A stretch of 64,000 nt of DNA from Colwellia marinimaniae (GTDB lineage Bacteria; Pseudomonadota; Gammaproteobacteria; Enterobacterales; Alteromonadaceae). The position numbers and the translations under genes were made by a program. This document shows, piece after piece, positions 37,009 through 45,692 of the stretch (the stretch's first letter is position 1; each line of letters opens with the position of its first letter). The DNA lies in contig NZ_BDQM01000022.1 in the NCBI RefSeq assembly GCF_002207865.1, forward strand, positions 1-64,000, read 5' to 3'. The notes below the pieces were generated by a model. The model searched no databases. It had not been told where the DNA came from and saw nothing but the letters and a program-made list of their open reading frames with translations.

Positions 37009-37317
37009 CAGTAAGCACACGGGGTCGTAAGCTTGACCCCGTAAGCTCCGAAGCTCCGTATAAGCAACGCAGTATTACCCCGTTAACATTAGTTGAATAC
37101 CAGAAATGTTCATCAACCCGCAACGAAGCAATAATCACAGCTTATAAATCGGGTGGTTATACGATGAAGCAAATAGGAAATCACTTTAACGTGCATTATT
37201 CACTCGTTAGTCGTATAGTTGCGGCAAGTAAAAAGTAACGCCATAAGAATTGAAAGATTAAGTGCAAAATGAAAGACCTGACCCCGTAAGCTCCGACCCC
37301 GTAAGCTCCGAAGCTCC
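37009..37317 (+). mobile_element. Remnant of a REP-associated tyrosine transposase (RAYT) element
   Basis: The frame continuing to TAA at 37236-37238 reads TPLTLVEYQKCSSTRNEAI, then TAYKSGGYTMKQIGNHFNVH and YSLVSRIVAASKK. This is the helix-turn-helix tail typical of RAYT (IS200-like Y1) transposases. The catalytic HUH and Tyr part is absent. The segment is bordered by a 23-bp perfect direct repeat starting GACCCCGTAAGCTCC at 37035-37057 and 37295-37317; the right copy is partly doubled (37279-37294). Its sequence is unrelated to the family 1 hairpin repeats of this window. Confidence 0.65.
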
Positions 37318-37641
37318 CTTAAATACCCAAAAGTTAATTTCGTTTATATTCCACATAGAGCTGAAGATAAAGTTAATTATTCAAAAGTAATTGATGAATT
37401 GGAGGTAGGCTTATTACAAACAAATCTTCCCATTGAAATGTATCTCATGAAACTAAATAAGTTACCCTCAGTGATTGTCTCCTTTTACAGTGCTGCTTTA
37501 GTTACATTGCCCGCAATATTTGAAAGTATACAGTATGGTTCAATTTTGTTGAGAGAGGAAGATCTTAATGTTGATGAAAAAAGTTATCACGCAATTAGTT
37601 CCGCTTATAAACTTATCTCTCAAAAAGTTGAGTTAATCTAA
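37318..37641 (+). pseudogene. 3' remnant of a second sialyltransferase-like gene
   Basis: From the right edge of the transposase remnant the frame reads LKYPKVNFVYIPHRAED and later PSVIVSFYSAALVTLPAI. It aligns by eye with the C-terminal third of the sialyltransferase-like protein at 33731-34726 (YYIPHRDEN ... EIIISYYSTVLYT). The His-Pro-like motif is kept but the N-terminal two thirds, with the acidic motif, are missing. TTG 37399 would allow a short peptide, but it would lack the motif. Stop at 37639-37641. Confidence 0.65.
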
Positions 37642-37843
37642 CAAGTTTTGTGTACTCCTAGTATTAAATTAACTTGCTGTTTCAGTTCCTTTAGTAATTA
37701 AAAAACTTGATACAAAATATTTTAATAATTAGAGAAAGCTTTATTTTAATACCGTAGCCAGTTTATTTACTCGTCTGACTTCATAAAATTAATGATGTGT
37801 GTATAATACATGTTATTTTCCTAGCCCCACTAAAGGCATTAAC

Positions 37844-38725
37844 TTGCAATACTCGATAATTATACCCCACTACAATGACTTCTTAGCTTTAGAAGAGCTA
37901 GTTATGAGTATCCCCAAACGTAATGACCTAGAAATTATAGTGGTAGATGACCGCAGTACGGACAAAAAAAATATAGAGAAAATTCAGGACAGATGCGTTT
38001 TTATTACAAATACATCTTCAAAAAAAAGTGCTGGAGTGTGTAGGAATATAGGAATGAAAAAGGCAAAAGGGGATTGGATACTTTTTGCAGATTCGGATGA
38101 TTTATTTATAGACAATGCATTTGATGTTTTTGATCTTTATAAAAATTATAAAGAAGATATTATTTATTTTAAACCTACAAGTACTAATAAAGTAACAGGT
38201 AAGTTATCTGATAGACATATACCATTATGTGACTTGGTAAATGATTTTATTCTTTGTGACGATGAATCTATTAGGTATAAGTCTGTAGTACCGTGGAGCA
38301 AGTTAATACGAAAAGAGTTCCTAGAAAAGCATAATGTAAGCTTCGATGAAGTTATTGCGTCTAATGACGTTATGTTCTCCTTAAAGTCCGGTTTTTTTGC
38401 CAATAAAGTACTAGCTGTCGATAAAGTGGTTTATAATGTGGTTAGACGAGAAGGTAGTTTAACGAGTAATAGGAGTGCAGAAGTTATTCAATCACGACTA
38501 TTAGTTACAATCGTGAGGAATAATTTTTTATATCTTCATGGTCTAAAGCAGTACCAATTATCACTATTTTCAATTATAGCTTTATACAGAGAAGCTTTGA
38601 CGGTCGATATTTTTAAAGATTTACTTTTATCTCTAATCAAAGGCGAGCAACGCATATTCCCAAAGATCAGCTCGATAAAAAAATCTAGATACTTCTTATC
38701 TAATTTAATGAAAAATCAGTTTTAG
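37844..38725 (+). CDS. Family 2 glycosyltransferase
   Basis: 293 aa from TTG 37844. The GT-A domain starts at once with YSIIIPHYNDFLALEELV, followed by LEIIVVDDRSTD, GVCRNIGMKKAKGDWILF and ADSDDLFID (the DxD metal site) at about 85-95. The C-terminal 130 residues are not conserved enough to indicate acceptor. I prefer TTG 37844 to GTG 37799 because AAAGG lies 8 bases upstream and the family begins here; GTG 37799 would add 15 residues. It probably adds one sugar of the repeat unit on the cytoplasmic face. Confidence 0.8.
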   Translation: MQYSIIIPHYNDFLALEELVMSIPKRNDLEIIVVDDRSTDKKNIEKIQDRCVFITNTSSKKSAGVCRNIGMKKAKGDWILFADSDDLFIDNAFDVFDLYKNYKEDIIYFKPTSTNKVTGKLSDRHIPLCDLVNDFILCDDESIRYKSVVPWSKLIRKEFLEKHNVSFDEVIASNDVMFSLKSGFFANKVLAVDKVVYNVVRREGSLTSNRSAEVIQSRLLVTIVRNNFLYLHGLKQYQLSLFSIIALYREALTVDIFKDLLLSLIKGEQRIFPKISSIKKSRYFLSNLMKNQF

Positions 38726-38861
38726 TAAATTGATTCCTCTCAATTATTTTCGGTGGTATAATGTTACTTAGATAACCTGTAGTAATCTGTGGGAGACTTA
38801 AAAATCTTATAATCGCATCTATTATTTAGAAGCTAAATATTAAGTATAATGGGTAAATATA

Positions 38862-40079
38862 TTGTTTTTTCAACAGCAAAAGCTTAGCTCAATATTCTTT
38901 TTTTCTTGCTTTATTTTACTCCCTTTTTTTGATGCTCTAAATGGTTACCTAGTTGTAAATAAAATAATAAATACGGCTGGTTTATTTTCACCATCTCAAT
39001 TGGGTCGTCTTTTTTTCTCCATGCTCCTCCTATATATTATCCATAAAAGAAAGTTAGGGGTTCTTCCCTTATTTATAATATTTTATCTTTTTTTCGTTGA
39101 AGTGGTTTCCGGAATCTCACATCAAAGTCCATACGGCGTTTTCTATGGCCTTATGTATTCCTACAAGATAGCTTATTTAATTTTGTTGGTCATTGTTTTA
39201 TCCTCTTATCTCAAAGAGCCAAAAGATGTTTGGCAATTAGGCCAGTACTTAACCTACAACCTGCTCATTATTTCTTTTCTCTTATGGTTTTCTACCATTA
39301 CCGGAATTGGTAATAGTACTTATAATGCAGGATTTGGAACTAAAAGCTTTTTTTCTTCTGGAAATGGTTTAGGGTTGTATCTGGGGATAGGATGTCTATT
39401 CTTATTAGGCCTCAAACATTATGGTTTGTTTGATGTTTCCACTAAACGCTTATTATTGATCGCTTTCTCCATTGCTTTAATCGGTTCTAAAACTGCTTTG
39501 ATATTATGCCTTGTTAACCTTATGATAATCTGCTTACTTTCTAAGCATAGGAATATTATTATAGCATTGTTTTTTATTTTGTTAATTTTGCTTCTTCCTA
39601 AAATAATTTCTCTACTTAGTATTGTATTTGATGTCATTCTTTTTCGGTTAGAAAGGTCAGATAATATTTTTATTTACCTTGGCAGTGGGAGACTTGAATA
39701 TGTGGCTGATGCCTTTAGTCAATATTTAAATAGTGCACCCTCAATTATTCGGCACTTTATTGGTGCAGGTGCATTTACATCATTCCAAAATCCATCAGAT
39801 GTTGTTCATTTTGATACATTGGAAACTGATCTTTTTGATTTGTTTTTCATGTATGGCTTTTTATCTGTATTATATTTCTCGACACTAATTATATTTGTTT
39901 TATATCAATTACGGGTATATAAAATATTCTTGCTTGGCATGCTACTTCTTTCATTGCACTCGGTGATAGCCGGTCACGTTCTTTTTAATGGAATGAGTTC
40001 TGTTTGTTTTGTTCTATTCATATGTATTTCTGGTTACCTATCTAAAACAAGGAAAATTCATGATAAAATCAATGCTTAA
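38862..40079 (+). CDS. wzy: O-antigen polymerase candidate (Wzy)
   Basis: 405 aa, about 11-12 membrane helices, no similarity beyond the general Wzy layout. A larger loop lies between late helices (about 265-320, containing SGRLEYVADAFSQYL and HFIGAGAFTSF), a place where Wzy/O-antigen ligase proteins have their functional loop. GNGLGLYLGIGCLFLL is a typical segment. TTG is the only start near the first helix. Wzy is usually one of the least conserved genes, so the call rests on topology and on its place with wzx and wzz. Confidence 0.75.
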   Translation: MFFQQQKLSSIFFFSCFILLPFFDALNGYLVVNKIINTAGLFSPSQLGRLFFSMLLLYIIHKRKLGVLPLFIIFYLFFVEVVSGISHQSPYGVFYGLMYSYKIAYLILLVIVLSSYLKEPKDVWQLGQYLTYNLLIISFLLWFSTITGIGNSTYNAGFGTKSFFSSGNGLGLYLGIGCLFLLGLKHYGLFDVSTKRLLLIAFSIALIGSKTALILCLVNLMIICLLSKHRNIIIALFFILLILLLPKIISLLSIVFDVILFRLERSDNIFIYLGSGRLEYVADAFSQYLNSAPSIIRHFIGAGAFTSFQNPSDVVHFDTLETDLFDLFFMYGFLSVLYFSTLIIFVLYQLRVYKIFLLGMLLLSLHSVIAGHVLFNGMSSVCFVLFICISGYLSKTRKIHDKINA

Positions 40080-40749
40080 ATTTGCTGTATTAAAAATAAA
40101 AGGAAGAACGATTGTTTTTGATAAGCAAGTTCGTGATGTTGACTTGATTAGCCTGTCTTTTCGACAAACTATTTGTGTACTTAGAGGCTTACTGTTCCTA
40201 AGGAAACTCGTATCCTTAGGAACAAGTGTTCAGGTGCTAACTAAGTATAAAGCTTTCTTTGGTAGAGGGGTTTCTATTGGTAGTTACTCTACAATCGATG
40301 CTATGGGAGAAAATGGGTTTTATATAGGAGCAGGATCTTCTATTGGTTCATTTTCATTGTTAAAAGTAAGTGGTACATTAACTTCCATAGGTAAAGGTAT
40401 AAAGATTGGTTGTAATGTCGGTATAGGTGATTTTGCTCACATTGGAGGAGCTGGCGGTGTCATTATTGGTGATGATACTATCGCTGGTGCTTATTTAAGT
40501 ATTCATCCTGAAAATCATGTTTTCTCTGATACCAATGAACTAATCCGTAATCAAGGGGTTACCAGAAAGGGTATAGAGATCGGCAAAAATTGCTGGATAG
40601 GTGCTAAAGTAACAATTTTAGATGGTAGCATAGTCGGTAATGGTTGTGTTATTGCTGCAGGTGCAGTTGTTAATGGAATATTCCCTAATAATGTTGTTAT
40701 TGGTGGCGTACCCGCAAAAATTTTAAAAGAAATAAATAATGTCAAGTAA
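40060..40749 (+). CDS. Left-handed beta-helix acyltransferase (serine acetyltransferase-like)
   Basis: 229 aa from ATG 40060, preceded by AAGGA. An upstream ATG at 40009 lies deep inside wzy and is unlikely. Hexapeptide repeats fill about residues 65-215: IGSYSTIDA, IGKGIKIGCNVGIGDF, VIIGDDTIAGAYLSIHPENH, IGKNCWIGAKVTILDG and GCVIAAGAVVNGIFP. The PENH histidine is a likely catalytic residue. It resembles WcaF/CysE-type O-acetyltransferases and should modify a sugar of the repeat unit. It overlaps wzy by 20 bp and the next gene by 11 bp. Confidence 0.82.
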   Translation: MIKSMLKFAVLKIKGRTIVFDKQVRDVDLISLSFRQTICVLRGLLFLRKLVSLGTSVQVLTKYKAFFGRGVSIGSYSTIDAMGENGFYIGAGSSIGSFSLLKVSGTLTSIGKGIKIGCNVGIGDFAHIGGAGGVIIGDDTIAGAYLSIHPENHVFSDTNELIRNQGVTRKGIEIGKNCWIGAKVTILDGSIVGNGCVIAAGAVVNGIFPNNVVIGGVPAKILKEINNVK

Positions 40750-41845
40750 TGTAGATGTGTTTTATATTCACCTTTTTAATGATTTTAGTGGAAGCCCTCG
40801 GGTATTTAGAGATGCTATAGACAGTGAAATTACCAAGGCAGAAAGCACTTATGTTTTTACTAGTAACCATTCTGGTTTTTTAGACGGAGTACGCGGAAAG
40901 CGGATTACATGTTTTTATGCTAGAAGTAATAATCGGTATATACAGCTTTTCTATTTTTTATTATCTCAAATACTTCTTTTCATTCAGTTATCATACTCTT
41001 TAATTGGTTGTCGTATAAAAGGTCGGACATCTACAGTCGTTGTGAATACTATGTTGCCCTTTGGTGCAGGTTTTGCCGCTAAACTACTGTCGACTAAAGT
41101 TGTTTATTATGTCCATGAAACGTATGTGAAACCAGAATTATTAAAACGTTTCTTACGGTTTTTTATTGAACACTGTGCAACACATGTGATTTTTGTCTCA
41201 AAATACCTAAAGGATAAAGAATCATTTAATAAGCCTATTTCAGATGTCATTTACAATGGTCTAAGAGCAGATTTTCCTATAGTTGATAAAGTAGATTCTA
41301 TTAACAAATTTGAAAATAAAGAATTGTTTTTTGCTGGCTCCTTAAAAGCTTATAAGGGAATTAAAGAATTATTTCATCTGGCAGAGTATCTACCTACATT
41401 TAAAGTTAACGCTGCAATAAATTGTGAAGAAGCAGAACTAGATGAATTTATGAGTAATAAAGTAATTCCTAAAAATTTATCTATTTATGCCAGGCCATCA
41501 GACATTCAATGGTACTTTGAGCGTAGTTTTCTTGTTTTGAATTTATCATTACCTGATGATTGTGTAGAAACTTTTGGTTTATCACTTTTAGAAGGAATGG
41601 CTTTTGGCAGCCCAGTAGTATCTCCTTCTGTAGGAGGGCCTGTTGAATTTGTAAATAATAGGAATGGTTATTTAATTGATGCAAGAGAAACAAAAAAAAT
41701 AGCTGAATTTGTGTTGTATTTAAATAGTTCCTTCGATATTTGGAATGAATATTCAAAGAACGCTTTTGAAACATCCAAAAAATTTACAGCATCCGAATAT
41801 AAAATATCTATTCAAGAATATTTTAAGAAGTATGATTTAAATTAG
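40739..41845 (+). CDS. Family 4 glycosyltransferase
   Basis: 368 aa with a GT-B fold. The N-terminal domain includes FYIHLFNDFSGSPRVFRDAI and VYYVHETYVKPELLK; the C-terminal nucleotide-sugar domain has LFFAGSLKAYKGIKELFHLA and ETFGLSLLEGMAFGSPVVSP (the E(x)7E region near 275-285) followed by GGPVEFVNNRNGYLID. It is a retaining GT4; sugar and acceptor cannot be told. Its ATG lies inside the end of the acyltransferase gene, so the two are translationally coupled. Confidence 0.85.
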   Translation: MSSNVDVFYIHLFNDFSGSPRVFRDAIDSEITKAESTYVFTSNHSGFLDGVRGKRITCFYARSNNRYIQLFYFLLSQILLFIQLSYSLIGCRIKGRTSTVVVNTMLPFGAGFAAKLLSTKVVYYVHETYVKPELLKRFLRFFIEHCATHVIFVSKYLKDKESFNKPISDVIYNGLRADFPIVDKVDSINKFENKELFFAGSLKAYKGIKELFHLAEYLPTFKVNAAINCEEAELDEFMSNKVIPKNLSIYARPSDIQWYFERSFLVLNLSLPDDCVETFGLSLLEGMAFGSPVVSPSVGGPVEFVNNRNGYLIDARETKKIAEFVLYLNSSFDIWNEYSKNAFETSKKFTASEYKISIQEYFKKYDLN

Positions 41846-41862
41846 ATTAAAGAGTATAAAAA

Positions 41863-42900
41863 ATGCTATCTATTATCGGTACCGTAGGGGTGCCAGCCTG
41901 TTATGGTGGTTTTGAAACATTAGTTGATAATTTGCTAGATGAACATGAACTCGATAAAAATATTACCGTTTATTGTTCGTCAAAAAGTTATACAAAAAAA
42001 GTGTCACGATATAAAAATGCCAATCTTTACTATATTCCTTTAAATGCTAACGGCTCTCAAAGTATCCCTTATGATATATGGTCGATATGTCATGCGGTAT
42101 ATAAAGGAACTGACAATATATTATTACTCGGCGTTTCAGGTGCTATTTGTTTACCCTTTATTCGTTTGTTTTCCCAAGTTCGAATCATCACAAATATTGA
42201 CGGTTTAGAATGGCGAAGATCCAAATGGAGTGGCTTAATTAAAAAGTTTCTAAAGTTCTCTGAAAAACTTGCGGTCAAGTATTCTGATGTTGTTGTCGCT
42301 GATAATAAAGCTATCGCGGATTATGTAAAAAGTGAGTATGGGGTTGAAGCTGAGGTTATCGCTTATGGTGGTGACCATGCTGTGGTTGATAGGTTAAATC
42401 TTTCTGATGAAGGTTATGCTTTAGCTTTATGTCGGATAGAACCAGAAAATAATGTAGGGCTTATTCTCGAAGCTTTTAGCCAAACAGATAAAAAATTAAA
42501 GTTTATCGGTAATTGGGACAAAAGTGATTTTGGTCTAAAAATGAAAGCTAAATATCAACAATTTGAGAATATTGATATTATTGACCCTATATATGATATT
42601 CAAACACTTTTTGAAATTCGCCAAAAGTGCAGTTTTTATGTGCATGGACATTCTGCCGGAGGAACTAATCCTTCATTGGTTGAAATGATGCATTTTAATA
42701 AAGATGTAATTGCATTTGATTGTAATTACAATAGAGCTTCAACAGAAGATAGAGCCAAGTTTTTCCTCGATATTAAAGAATTGGTTGAGTGTATTAATAA
42801 TTCTCAACTTATTAATAACGCAAAAATGATGAAAGAAATCGCGTCGCGTAGATATACATGGAAAATAGTGAAGCAACAATATTTTGATTTATTTAGATGA
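41863..42900 (+). CDS. DUF1972/GT4 glycosyltransferase (rhamnosyltransferase-like)
   Basis: 345 aa. It begins [20 protein letters not shown], the signature of DUF1972 proteins such as the Cps2T/WchF beta-1,4-rhamnosyltransferases. The C-terminal GT4 part has [20 protein letters not shown] and [20 protein letters not shown] (donor-site Glu). The presence of a full rmlACBD set directly downstream supports dTDP-L-rhamnose as donor. It ends 17 bp before rmlA. Confidence 0.82.
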   Translation: MLSIIGTVGVPACYGGFETLVDNLLDEHELDKNITVYCSSKSYTKKVSRYKNANLYYIPLNANGSQSIPYDIWSICHAVYKGTDNILLLGVSGAICLPFIRLFSQVRIITNIDGLEWRRSKWSGLIKKFLKFSEKLAVKYSDVVVADNKAIADYVKSEYGVEAEVIAYGGDHAVVDRLNLSDEGYALALCRIEPENNVGLILEAFSQTDKKLKFIGNWDKSDFGLKMKAKYQQFENIDIIDPIYDIQTLFEIRQKCSFYVHGHSAGGTNPSLVEMMHFNKDVIAFDCNYNRASTEDRAKFFLDIKELVECINNSQLINNAKMMKEIASRRYTWKIVKQQYFDLFR

Positions 42901-42917
42901 TTTTTAAAGGTAATAAA

Positions 42918-43796
42918 ATGAGAAAAGGAATAATACTCGCAGGTGGCAGTGGTACTCGCTTATATCCACTAACCAAGGTTGTAAGTAAGCAATTAATGCC
43001 TATTTATGATAAACCTATGATTTATTATCCACTTGCCACGTTAATGCAAGCGGGGATTCAAGAAATCCTTGTTATTTCTACCCCCGAAGAGATTCATCGT
43101 TTTGAAAACTTACTAGGTGATGGTACTAATTTTGGTATTTCAATTTCATATAAAGTACAACCTAGCCCTGATGGTTTGGCTCAGGCTTTTATTCTTGCTG
43201 AGGAGTTTTTAGACGGTTCATCAGCGGCTCTTGTTCTTGGTGATAATATGTTCTACGGTCATGATTTAACTAAGTCGCTGCAAAACGCCAGCGCTCAAAA
43301 AGCAGGCGGAACTGTGTTTGGTTATCATGTTGCTAATCCTCGTGCTTATGGCGTGGTTGAATTTGATGATGCTGGAATTGCTATTTCTATTGAAGAAAAA
43401 CCTGAAGTACCCAAATCTAATTATGCAATTCCTGGATTATACTTTTTCGACTCACGTGTAGTTGAGTTTGCTAAAAATGTTAAACCTTCTGCACGTGGTG
43501 AATTAGAAATTACTGATGTTATTGATCAATACTTGCAAGCGGGTGAGTTGAAAGTTGAAATTATGGGCCGTGGTACCGCTTGGCTTGATACTGGTACTCA
43601 TGATGATTTATTGGCCGCAGCAAACTTTATTGCGACTATTGAAAAACGCCAAGGTTTAAAGGTTAATTGTCCCGAAGAAGTTGCCTTTCGTAATGGCTGG
43701 TTAAGTAAAGAAAAACTTCATGAAATAGCACAACCTCTTCGTAAAAGTGGTTATGGCGAATATTTACTGAATTTAATCGATGCAAAGGTTTTTTAA
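42918..43796 (+). CDS. rmlA: Glucose-1-phosphate thymidylyltransferase
   Basis: 292 aa, the standard length. It makes dTDP-glucose, the first step of the dTDP-L-rhamnose pathway. Motifs: [22 protein letters not shown] (nucleotide-binding loop), [31 protein letters not shown] and [17 protein letters not shown]. The start is the ATG at 42918, with AAAGG upstream; an ATG at 42897 would overlap the previous gene and adds residues not found in RmlA. It shares one base with rmlC. Confidence 0.95.
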   Translation: MRKGIILAGGSGTRLYPLTKVVSKQLMPIYDKPMIYYPLATLMQAGIQEILVISTPEEIHRFENLLGDGTNFGISISYKVQPSPDGLAQAFILAEEFLDGSSAALVLGDNMFYGHDLTKSLQNASAQKAGGTVFGYHVANPRAYGVVEFDDAGIAISIEEKPEVPKSNYAIPGLYFFDSRVVEFAKNVKPSARGELEITDVIDQYLQAGELKVEIMGRGTAWLDTGTHDDLLAAANFIATIEKRQGLKVNCPEEVAFRNGWLSKEKLHEIAQPLRKSGYGEYLLNLIDAKVF

Positions 43797-44341
43797 TGAA
43801 AATTATTGATACCAGCATCCCCGATGTGAAAATTATTGAACCTAAGGTTTTTGGTGATGAACGTGGTTTTTTCTTAGAAACTTTTCGTGATGATTGGTTT
43901 AAAAAAAATGTCGCAGATGTTACTTTTATCCAAGATAACCATAGTAAATCTAGCCAAGGTATTTTACGTGGTATGCATTATCAGTTAGAGCAAACACAAG
44001 GTAAGTTAGTACGTGTTACTTCTGGTGAGGTTTATGATGTTGCTATAGATATGCGTAAAAATAGCCCTAGTTATGGGCAGTGGTTTGGTGTATTACTTTC
44101 TGAAGCTAATAAACGCCAATTATGGGTACCTGCTGGTTTTGCTCATGGCTTTTATGTTACTAGCGAATCAGCTGAATTTGTCTATAAGTGTACTGATTAT
44201 TATGCTCCTGAGCATGAGGTATCTGTTAAATGGGACGATCCTGCTTTAGGGATAGATTGGCCAATACGTCCTAATACCCAACCTTCATTATCTGCTAAAG
44301 ATGAAGAAGGCCTTTTATTTATAGACGCGCCTAGTTTTTAA
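43796..44341 (+). CDS. rmlC: dTDP-4-dehydrorhamnose 3,5-epimerase
   Basis: 181 aa cupin enzyme for the third step to dTDP-L-rhamnose. Motifs: DERGFFLETFRDDWF, FIQDNHSKSSQGILRGMHYQ (catalytic His region), GEVYDVAIDMRKNSPSYGQW and VPAGFAHGFYVTSESAEFVYK. It overlaps rmlA by one base (TAATG), as in a coupled operon, and is followed by 218 bp carrying hairpin repeats. Confidence 0.95.
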   Translation: MKIIDTSIPDVKIIEPKVFGDERGFFLETFRDDWFKKNVADVTFIQDNHSKSSQGILRGMHYQLEQTQGKLVRVTSGEVYDVAIDMRKNSPSYGQWFGVLLSEANKRQLWVPAGFAHGFYVTSESAEFVYKCTDYYAPEHEVSVKWDDPALGIDWPIRPNTQPSLSAKDEEGLLFIDAPSF

Positions 44342-44369
44342 ATAGCTATATAGTAAAAAGTAAAAAATT

Positions 44370-44402
44370 ATGGATTCCCGATCAGAAACTTCGGGAATGA
44401 CG
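44370..44402. repeat. Hairpin repeat, family 1 (copy 2)
   Basis: ATGGATTCCCGATC...CTTCGGGAATGACG, in the opposite orientation to copy 1, between rmlC and rmlB. Arms ATTCCCGA and TCGGGAAT are perfectly complementary. Confidence 0.8.
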
Positions 44403-44432
44403 ACTGGACATAATGTGTTCTAACCGTGCAAC

Positions 44433-44527
44433 CGTCATCCTCGTGGTGGCTTAGTCGAGGATCCGGTTTTTAGTTTTATGGATTCAGAGTAAGAATAGGT
44501 ACTTGATATAAAATTCGGGAATGGCGG
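44433..44527. repeat. Hairpin repeat, family 1 (copy 3 plus a degenerate copy)
   Basis: CGTCATCCTCG...CGAGGATCCGG at 44433-44466 keeps the arm complementarity with compensating changes (CCTCG/CGAGG versus CCCGA/TCGGG). A decayed copy follows at 44479-44527, with ATGGATTC and TTCGGGAATGGCG at its ends. The compensating pairs argue that the RNA or DNA hairpin is what is kept. Confidence 0.7.
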
Positions 44528-44559
44528 TGTTAACAGATATTGTATTAAAGAGAATTTAA

Positions 44560-45621
44560 ATGAGTAAAACTATTTTTATCACGGGTGGTGCGGGTTTTAT
44601 CGGCTCTGCTCTTGTTCGTTATTTAATTAATGAAACGGATAATACCGTCATTAATTTTGATAAATTAACTTATGCGGGTAATCTAGAGTCATTGAAGTCT
44701 ATTGACTCAAATGAGCGTTACAATTTTGTGCAAGGTGATATTTGTAACAAAGAAGAAGTTACTGAGGTTTTAGCGAAATTTCAACCTGATTATATTATGC
44801 ATTTAGCCGCAGAGAGCCATGTTGATAGATCTATTGATGGGCCTGGTGAGTTTATCGAGACAAATATTATCGGTACTTATACCTTACTTGAAGCAGCACG
44901 TAGTTATTATGTGAGCTTGAGTGAAAAGAAACAAGCTGAGTTTAGATTTCATCATATTTCAACTGATGAAGTCTATGGCGATTTAGGCGCGACAGGGTTA
45001 TTTACTGAAGAAACTTCATATGATCCTAGTTCTCCCTATTCAGCTTCTAAAGCAGCTTCTGATCATTTAGTCCGTGCTTGGCATAGAACTTATCAATTGC
45101 CTGTTGTGATTACGAATTGCTCGAATAATTATGGTTCATATCATTTTCCTGAAAAGCTAATACCATTAGTTATTTTAAATGCGCTTGATGGTAAAGCAAT
45201 ACCTATATATGGTGACGGTAAACAAGTACGTGATTGGCTTTATGTTGATGATCATGTTCGTGCTTTATATAAAGTAGTCAGTCAAGGTAAGTTAGGCGAA
45301 ACATACAATATTGGTGGTTTCAATGAAAAACAAAATATTGAAGTCGTTAATACTATCTGTAATCATTTAAATGATTTGATTGCTGATAAGCCTAAAGGTT
45401 TGACTGACTTTAATGAGCTAATAACTTATGTAACAGACCGTCCAGGACATGATGTACGTTATGCCATTGATGCTAATAAGATAAATAAAGAGCTTGGCTG
45501 GCATCCGCAAGAAACCTTTGATTCAGGCATCAAAAAAACCATAGAGTGGTATTTGGCCAACCTTGAGTGGTGTAAACACGTTCAAGATGGCAGTTATCAA
45601 CGAGAACGCTTAGGTAGTTAA
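44560..45621 (+). CDS. rmlB: dTDP-glucose 4,6-dehydratase
   Basis: 353 aa, normal length. Second step to dTDP-L-rhamnose. It is an extended short-chain dehydrogenase: [18 protein letters not shown] (NAD binding), [27 protein letters not shown] (catalytic Asp-Glu), [17 protein letters not shown] (YxxxK) and [15 protein letters not shown]. It is the third gene of the rml set, after a repeat-rich gap, and is followed by a strong terminator-like hairpin. Confidence 0.95.
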   Translation: MSKTIFITGGAGFIGSALVRYLINETDNTVINFDKLTYAGNLESLKSIDSNERYNFVQGDICNKEEVTEVLAKFQPDYIMHLAAESHVDRSIDGPGEFIETNIIGTYTLLEAARSYYVSLSEKKQAEFRFHHISTDEVYGDLGATGLFTEETSYDPSSPYSASKAASDHLVRAWHRTYQLPVVITNCSNNYGSYHFPEKLIPLVILNALDGKAIPIYGDGKQVRDWLYVDDHVRALYKVVSQGKLGETYNIGGFNEKQNIEVVNTICNHLNDLIADKPKGLTDFNELITYVTDRPGHDVRYAIDANKINKELGWHPQETFDSGIKKTIEWYLANLEWCKHVQDGSYQRERLGS

Positions 45622-45634
45622 CTGTTACTAGTTA

Positions 45635-45658
45635 CGGCAACATAAAGTTGCCGTTTTT
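45635..45658 (+). terminator. Intrinsic terminator-like hairpin after rmlB
   Basis: CGGCAAC at 45635-45641 pairs perfectly with GTTGCCG at 45647-45653 around a 5-nt loop, followed directly by TTTTT. It lies 13 bp after the rmlB stop and 34 bp before rmlD, so it would split the rml genes into two levels of expression. Confidence 0.8.
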
Positions 45659-45692
45659 AGTTGCAAGGTATGAGATATATGAGAAATAAGTT

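Noticed and set aside
37399..37641. 80-codon frame as an independent gene
   Set aside because: It is the tail of a truncated sialyltransferase-like gene; coding similarity continues upstream of the TTG, including the YIPHR motif, so it is a remnant.
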